Below are positions 58,733-64,000 of a stretch of 64,000 bases of DNA, piece by piece (positions within the stretch are counted from its first letter, which is position 1; the number at the start of each line of letters is the position of its first letter). The position numbers were made by a program, and so were the translations under genes. Source of the stretch: Bidens hawaiensis (Eukaryota; Streptophyta; Magnoliopsida; Asterales; Asteraceae); NCBI GenBank assembly GCA_021521415.1, contig JAIQDT010003862.1, positions 1 through 64,000 of the forward strand, in the 5' to 3' direction. The notes beneath the pieces are model-generated. The model was given only the letters and a program-made list of their open reading frames with translations, ran no database searches and was not told where the DNA came from.

Positions 58733-61700
58733 ATGCCTCCGCTATCTCGCCGATTTCAGAGAAGAGAAGCCTCGCGCAGGCGTAGACAGCAACGTTCCCA
58801 GGAAATGGCCGCCGCAATAGCCCAAGCTTTGAGCCAAAACAATACCTCTGGTTATAACATTAAGTCCTTTAACGCGGGTAACCCTCCAAAGTTCACAGGT
58901 CTTGAAGGAGCCACCGTGATGCTCCAGTGGCTTGAGAAAATAGAAAACACTTTCCTCCACACCCAATGCCCCTCAGACAGACGAACCCTATATGCCTCCA
59001 GTGTCCTGGAAGCAAGGGCGCTTACATGGTGGAATGGAGTAGCTCATGCGCGTGGCGCAGAAGCTGCTTCTAGCATGACATGGGAGGAATTCAAGGAAAT
59101 TCTGACGCGGGAATTCTGCCCTCCCAACGAAGTTAAGCGCCTGGAGGAGGAATTTTGGAATCTTAAGCAATACAGCGGTGAAGCGCGCGAGTACGCGACG
59201 CGCTTCCATGAACTAAGCCTGCTTGTCCCTCACCTTGTTACCCCTTCCCGCCGAGCCATAGAGAAATTCCTCGGGTGTCTCCCCATGGAAATTCAAGATT
59301 CTGTATGGGCCAGAAACCCAGCAACCCTCTCTGACGCCATTGAGTTGGCCGCTGTGCTCAGCGACAACCATGTCAGAGCAGGAACCCTGTTCCTGCTAGG
59401 AGCTGAGAAGACCAAACCCACCAAGACTGCCCCTGAACCAACAGAAACCAAACCAGAACCCTCAAACCGTAACAACCTCAAGCGCAGGCGCAAAGCCTAT
59501 GCGCTTACCAGCCCGCCCATTGTCCAGCAACCCACCTACCAACCTCCAGTACACGCTCCTAACCCACTGTCAGCCTACCCAACTTCCCCTATTGTCCACA
59601 ACTATGCCTTAACCAATCCCGCACTCCCTGCCCCGCAACCTAAGAAACCTTACACAGGAACCCAACCCTTCTGCCCAACCTGTAGATTTCACCACCCACC
59701 TCAAGTCCCATGTCGACAATGTAATCGATGTGGCCGCGTTGGTCACTCAGCTGAGTACTGTAGGGTCCCTTCCGCCAACCCAATCACACAAACACCACCA
59801 ACCTACCCGCAGAACCCACAACCAACATACCCTAATCCACAACCCAGGACGTGCTTTAACTGCGGTGATCCCAGCCATTTCCGGAACGCGTGCCCGAGAC
59901 TACAAGCGCAAATCACACAAGCGAATCCGGTGAACCAAATTTCGAACCAAGTGGCGCGTGGCCGAGCTTTTAACATAACCGCGCACCAAGCGCAAGCGAA
60001 TAATGACGTAGTTAATGGTACATTTTTGCTTAACGGATTTTATGCTTTTGTACTTTTTGATACTGGCGCCGATCGAAGTTTTATCTCTCGCGCGTTTGAG
60101 CAGAAGCTTGCGCAACCGCGCAGCGATTTAAAAGAAAATTTTTCAGTTGAATTGGCTAATGGTGAAACTGTTTTAATTAACTCCGTGATTAAGGATTGCA
60201 CGCTTAACCTTAACGAAAACGATTTTCTAATCGACCTCATCCCCATGCCTCTTGGAAGTTTCGATGTTATCATTGGTATGGACTGGCTCTCGAATAATCG
60301 CGCCGAAGTTATTTGCGCCAAGAAGTTGATTCGCATTCCTCGAGAAAATGGTGATCTTCATATCTACGGCGAGAAACCCTCCAGTGGTCTTAAGCTTATG
60401 TCTTGCGCCGAAGCCCGAAGACTCATGCGGAAGAAGTGTATTGCATTTTTAGCCCATGTGGTTAAACCCGATGAAGGAAAGAAGAAGCTTCGCGATATCC
60501 CTGTTGTGCGTGATTTCCCTGAAGTTTTTCCTGATGATCTTCCTGGTATCCCTCCCGCTCGTGAAGTCGAGTTCCGTATTGATCTTGTCCCTGGTGCTTC
60601 CCCCGTAGCCAAATCTCCTTACCGTCTTGCGCCCGCTGAGATGCAAGAATTGGCAAGTCAACTTCAAGAGTTGACCGCTAAAGGATTCATTCGCCCTAGC
60701 TCTTCGCCCTGGGGTGCTCCGGTGTTGTTCGTTAAAAAGAAAGATGGTACGTTTCGCATGTGTATCGATTACCGCGAGTTGAACAAGCTCACCATTAAGA
60801 ACCGGTATCCCTTACCACGTATTGACGACCTCTTTGACCAACTCCAAGGTGCCTCTTGTTTCTCCAAGATCGATCTCCGCTCTGGCTATCACCAGTTGCG
60901 CATCCGCGATGAAGATGTTCCGAAGACTGCTTTTCGAACTCGTTATGGCCATTTTGAATTCTTGGTCATGTCCTTCAGTTTAACCAACGCACCCGCCGTT
61001 TTCATGGATCTAATGAATCGGGTGTGTAGGCCTTTCTTGGATAAATTCGTGATTGTGTTTATCGATGACGTTCTGATTTATTCTAAGACCAAGGCCGAGC
61101 ATGAGCAACATCTTCGATTGGTATTGCAAAAGCTTCGAACCGAGCAGCTCTTTGCCAAGCTCTCCAAGTGTGAATTCTGGTCTGATGAAGTACAGTTTCT
61201 TGGCCATGTTGTAAACAAGATGGGGATTCATGTCGACCCATCCAAAATTGAAGCAATCAAGAACTGGATTACGCCGACCACTCCTACCGAAATCCGTTCC
61301 TTTCTGGGCTTAGCTGGTTATTACCGGCGCTTCATTTCGAACTTCTCGAAGATCGCTTTGCCTTTAACAGCTCTAACGCACAAAGGTAAACCGTATATTT
61401 GGGGCTCGAAGCAAGAAGAAGCCTTTATAACGCTCAAGCGTTTGTTGTGTGAAGCTCCTGTTCTAGCGCTACCTGAGGGTAATGATGATTTTGTCGTGTG
61501 TTGCGATGCGTCCAACCAAGGTCTCGGTTGTGTTCTTATGCAACGAGGCAAGGTTATCGCTTACGCATCAAGGCAACTCAAGGTTCATGAAAAGAATTAT
61601 ACAACTCACGACCTCGAACTAGGCGCAGTTGTATTCGCCTTGAAGATCTGGAGACACTACCTTTATGGTACTAAGTGTATCCTCTACACCGTCCATAAAA

Positions 61701-63346
61701 GCCTTCAACATATTTTTGATCAAAAGGAACTCAACATGAGGCAACGCCATTGGAACGAACTCATCAGCGATTACGATTGTGAGATCCGGTATCATCCTGG
61801 TAAGGCTAATGTGGTAGCTGATGCGCTCAGCCGTAAACCCAGCCAGCTTAACTGTATCTTGCCGCGCACGCAGCTTCACTTTGCGCCGATTCAGAGCAAT
61901 CTTGAATCACGCATTCGCGACGCGCAGCGCGCATCCATCAGTAATGGTAACCTTCGCGCCGAGTTAGCGTGTGGCGCGGAAGCGCACTTTGTCCCTAATC
62001 TGAGTGGAATTCTCTGCTATCTCAATCGCATCTGGATTCCCTTTGATGAAAATCTTCGCGCTGATATCCTGAGTGAGGCGCATAAATCTCGGTATTCTAT
62101 TCATCCCGGCGCTGATAAGATGTACAAGGATTTGCGCATTACTTATTGGTGGCCCGGTATGAAAAAGGATATTGCTGTGTTCGTAGCTAAATGCCTGACT
62201 TGTTCTAAGGTAAAAGCTGAACATCAACGCCCATCTGGTTTGCTCGAACAACCAGAAATTCCTACGTGGAAATGGGAAGGTATAGCGATGGATTTTATTA
62301 CCAAGTTACCTTTGACAGCAAGCAAACATGATAGCATTTGGGTAATAGTGGATCGTTTGACTAAGTCTGCTCACTTTCTGCCCATTTGTGAAAACTACCG
62401 TGTTGAGCAACTCGCGCAGCTTTATGTCAAGGAAATTGTCTGCCGCCATGGTACTCCTTTGAGCATCATATCCGATCGCGATGGCCGTTTTATATCTCGC
62501 TTTTGGAAATCTCTCCAATCTGCGCTAGGAACTCGCTTGGACATGAGTACGGCATATCATCCTCAGACTGACGGTCAGTATGAGCGAACTATTCAAACTC
62601 TTGAGGATATGCTCCGATCTTGTGTTCTTGATTTTGGAGGTAATTGGGATTCGCACCTGCCTTTGATCGAGTTCTCTTATAATAACAGCTATCATTCCAG
62701 TATCGGTATGGCCCCATTTGAAGCACTTTACGGTCGTAAGTGCCGCTCCCCGATTTGTTGGAGCGAAGTGGGTGAAGCTCAAATCACAGGACCCGAACTT
62801 GTTCAAGAGACAACCGATAAAATCGCCAAGATCCGTGATCATCTGCTGACTGCCAGAAGCCGACAGAAGAGTTACGCAGATCGCAGGCGAAAGCCTCTCG
62901 AATTTCAAGTTGGTGATCTTGTTCTCCTCAAAGTGTCGCCCTGGAAGGGTGTTGTCCGCTTTGGGAAGAAAGGTAAGCTTGCTCCTCGTTATGTTGGTCC
63001 ATTCAAGATTCTCGCGCGTGTGGGAAAAGTTGCCTACAGACTTGACCTGCCGCCCGCGCTCAGCAATGTACATCCAACGTTCCATGTATCCAATCTCAAG
63101 AAGTGTTTAGCCGATGAGAACCTTCACATCCCACTTGATGAAGTTCAAGTTGACGAATCCATGCATTTCGTTGAGAAGCCTGTTGAGATTATGGATCGCG
63201 AGGTAAAGCAAACCAAGCGCAGTCGCATCCCTATCGTGAAAGTTCGCTGGGAGTCCAAGCGCGGAGCCGAGTTTACATGGGAAAGGGAAGATCAAATGAA
63301 GATCAAGTACCCGCACCTGTTCTCTGCGCAACCTACTTCGAGATAA
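58733..63346 (+). CDS. intact Gag-Pol polyprotein, Tekay-like chromovirus
   Basis: 1,537 residues, no stop or frameshift. Gag spans residues 1-370 ([28 protein letters not shown]); the knuckle [14 protein letters not shown] is at 374-387. Protease: [11 protein letters not shown], catalytic D443. [12 protein letters not shown] and [10 protein letters not shown] with the catalytic pair at 778-779. RNase [11 protein letters not shown] (D925), [14 protein letters not shown], and ALSRK at the end. Integrase: zinc part from H1117 ([19 protein letters not shown]), then D1187 (MDFITKLP), D1248 (SDRDGRF) and E1284 (QYERT), giving exact D-35-E spacing. C-terminal chromodomain at about 1481-1532 ([30 protein letters not shown]). 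Possible weak points: VHKSLQHIF where DHKSL is usual (the RNase H DHKS aspartate), and MSFSLTNAP for MPFGLTNAP. No separate gag stop is used. Confidence 0.95.
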   Translation: MPPLSRRFQRREASRRRRQQRSQEMAAAIAQALSQNNTSGYNIKSFNAGNPPKFTGLEGATVMLQWLEKIENTFLHTQCPSDRRTLYASSVLEARALTWWNGVAHARGAEAASSMTWEEFKEILTREFCPPNEVKRLEEEFWNLKQYSGEAREYATRFHELSLLVPHLVTPSRRAIEKFLGCLPMEIQDSVWARNPATLSDAIELAAVLSDNHVRAGTLFLLGAEKTKPTKTAPEPTETKPEPSNRNNLKRRRKAYALTSPPIVQQPTYQPPVHAPNPLSAYPTSPIVHNYALTNPALPAPQPKKPYTGTQPFCPTCRFHHPPQVPCRQCNRCGRVGHSAEYCRVPSANPITQTPPTYPQNPQPTYPNPQPRTCFNCGDPSHFRNACPRLQAQITQANPVNQISNQVARGRAFNITAHQAQANNDVVNGTFLLNGFYAFVLFDTGADRSFISRAFEQKLAQPRSDLKENFSVELANGETVLINSVIKDCTLNLNENDFLIDLIPMPLGSFDVIIGMDWLSNNRAEVICAKKLIRIPRENGDLHIYGEKPSSGLKLMSCAEARRLMRKKCIAFLAHVVKPDEGKKKLRDIPVVRDFPEVFPDDLPGIPPAREVEFRIDLVPGASPVAKSPYRLAPAEMQELASQLQELTAKGFIRPSSSPWGAPVLFVKKKDGTFRMCIDYRELNKLTIKNRYPLPRIDDLFDQLQGASCFSKIDLRSGYHQLRIRDEDVPKTAFRTRYGHFEFLVMSFSLTNAPAVFMDLMNRVCRPFLDKFVIVFIDDVLIYSKTKAEHEQHLRLVLQKLRTEQLFAKLSKCEFWSDEVQFLGHVVNKMGIHVDPSKIEAIKNWITPTTPTEIRSFLGLAGYYRRFISNFSKIALPLTALTHKGKPYIWGSKQEEAFITLKRLLCEAPVLALPEGNDDFVVCCDASNQGLGCVLMQRGKVIAYASRQLKVHEKNYTTHDLELGAVVFALKIWRHYLYGTKCILYTVHKSLQHIFDQKELNMRQRHWNELISDYDCEIRYHPGKANVVADALSRKPSQLNCILPRTQLHFAPIQSNLESRIRDAQRASISNGNLRAELACGAEAHFVPNLSGILCYLNRIWIPFDENLRADILSEAHKSRYSIHPGADKMYKDLRITYWWPGMKKDIAVFVAKCLTCSKVKAEHQRPSGLLEQPEIPTWKWEGIAMDFITKLPLTASKHDSIWVIVDRLTKSAHFLPICENYRVEQLAQLYVKEIVCRHGTPLSIISDRDGRFISRFWKSLQSALGTRLDMSTAYHPQTDGQYERTIQTLEDMLRSCVLDFGGNWDSHLPLIEFSYNNSYHSSIGMAPFEALYGRKCRSPICWSEVGEAQITGPELVQETTDKIAKIRDHLLTARSRQKSYADRRRKPLEFQVGDLVLLKVSPWKGVVRFGKKGKLAPRYVGPFKILARVGKVAYRLDLPPALSNVHPTFHVSNLKKCLADENLHIPLDEVQVDESMHFVEKPVEIMDREVKQTKRSRIPIVKVRWESKRGAEFTWEREDQMKIKYPHLFSAQPTSR

Positions 63347-63367
63347 ATTTCGGGACGAAATTTCTTA

Positions 63368-63380
63368 AAGTAGGGGAGAC
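63368..63380 (+). other. polypurine tract
   Basis: AAGTAGGGGAGAC directly before the 3' LTR TGTGACATC; second-strand primer site. Confidence 0.88.
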
Positions 63381-64000
63381 TGTGACATCTGCCCCGATCC
63401 GACCCGACCCAGGTACCCGCTTTCTGATCCGATTCTTTTTATGATTTAAAATTTAATTATTTTCTTTTAAAACTTGACATTTAAAATATATATATTACTA
63501 ATAATATTTTCCTTCCCGCCTCTTCCTCTCTTTTCCTTCCCGCCGTCCCGTCCCTCTTCTTCTCTCCGCCTTCTTTTCTCTCTTGTCGCCGTCCCGCCCT
63601 TAAGCCTTGAACCCCTTCTCTTATTTTTTGTGTCCTTTGTTTCTTCCCGTCTAAGGATGTCTGCGCAGCTCCACGCGCCAGACTCCTTACAAGGAAGCCT
63701 GCGTGAAGACCAGTTGTTCTTGCGATACGCGAGGCGAACTGTTCTCGCAGCGCGCTAAGAATTGTAGTTCTTCTCGCAGCGCGCTAAGAATGGTAGTTCT
63801 TCCCGCGACGCGCTAAGAATTGTAGTTCTCGCAGCGCGCTAAGAACGGTAGTTCTTCCCGCGACGCGCTAAGAATTGTAGTTCTCGCAGCGCGCTAAGAA
63901 CGGTAGTTCTTCCCGCGACGCGCTAAGAATTGTAGTTCTCGCAGCGCGCTAAGAACGGTAGTTCTTCCCGCGACGCGCTAAGAATTGTAGTTCTTCTCGC
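63381..64000 (+). repeat. 3' LTR, truncated by the window end
   Basis: 620 bp visible. It appears identical to 55794-56170 in the non-repetitive part, then enters the 55-bp array, where the order of AATGG, AACGG and AACAG variants differs from the 5' LTR. Confidence 0.92.

Larger units (their letters stand above)
55794..64000 (+). mobile_element. young full-length Tekay-like chromovirus in RPL6 intron
   Basis: Starts TGTGACATCTGCCCCGATCC 29 bp after the RPL6 donor. Parts: 5' LTR 55794-58088, PBS 58092, structured leader to 58732, gag-pol 58733-63346, purine tract 63368-63380, 3' LTR from 63381, cut by the window end. Full length should be about 9.9 kb. The first ~380 bp of the two LTRs look identical, so insertion was very recent. 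The target duplication would be CTTTT (55789-55793) but the right flank is out of view. It lies in the same orientation as RPL6. Confidence 0.93.

Noticed and set aside
62525..63085. 186-codon frame antisense to integrase
   Set aside because: Shadow of the conserved gag-pol frame.

Overview
This window is nuclear DNA of a flowering plant: AT-rich intergenic sequence, plant-type introns (GT...AG, T-rich), and genes whose closest recognisable relatives are eudicot. The mix of Tekay-type chromoviruses, Helitrons, Tourist, Stowaway and hAT-like elements would fit a medium or large eudicot genome, perhaps Asteraceae, but that family guess is weak.

Layout. 1-3,100 is AT-rich with simple repeats. 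3,115-6,225 (minus) is a seven-zinc-knuckle RS-type CCHC gene whose last exon carries four single-base frameshifts and whose introns hold two inverted-repeat elements. 6,700-27,500 is repeat land: a Stowaway MITE, two Tourist MITEs, three hAT-like elements with 8-bp target duplications, Helitron 3' ends, a hairpin-repeat cluster, a MULE relic, a decaying tRNA-Leu(CAA), and a probable Helitron carrying an exon-like fragment. 28,635-33,475 (plus) is a single-CRM-domain organellar splicing-factor gene (CFM9-like) with a frameshift and a 4-kb intron full of transposons. 35,021-36,203 (minus) is an intact DUF1218/DESIGUAL-type membrane protein gene.

36,796-44,773 is a decayed Tekay-like Ty3 element on the minus strand (TSD TGATC). 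Six bases further on lies a complete 2.9-kb non-autonomous LTR element encoding only Gag and protease (44,785-47,666, TSD TACAT). 49,132-53,009 (minus) is an intact seven-exon BIG BROTHER-related RING-H2 ubiquitin ligase gene. It faces, across 843 bp, the first two exons of UTP20 (plus), which run directly into ribosomal protein eL6 (RPL6, plus). A young full-length Tekay-like element (from 55,794, past the window end) sits in what looks like the last RPL6 intron. Its 1,537-residue gag-pol is open from end to end.

Most notable: the leader of the young Tekay element, between primer-binding site and gag, holds four tandem hairpins with an almost invariant loop and stems that differ in sequence but stay complementary. 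This covariation-like pattern suggests a selected RNA structure. Also notable are the gag-protease element, whose reading frame crosses its polypurine tract and ends inside the 3' LTR, and a paralogous empty site for a Tourist/Harbinger MITE inside one intron.
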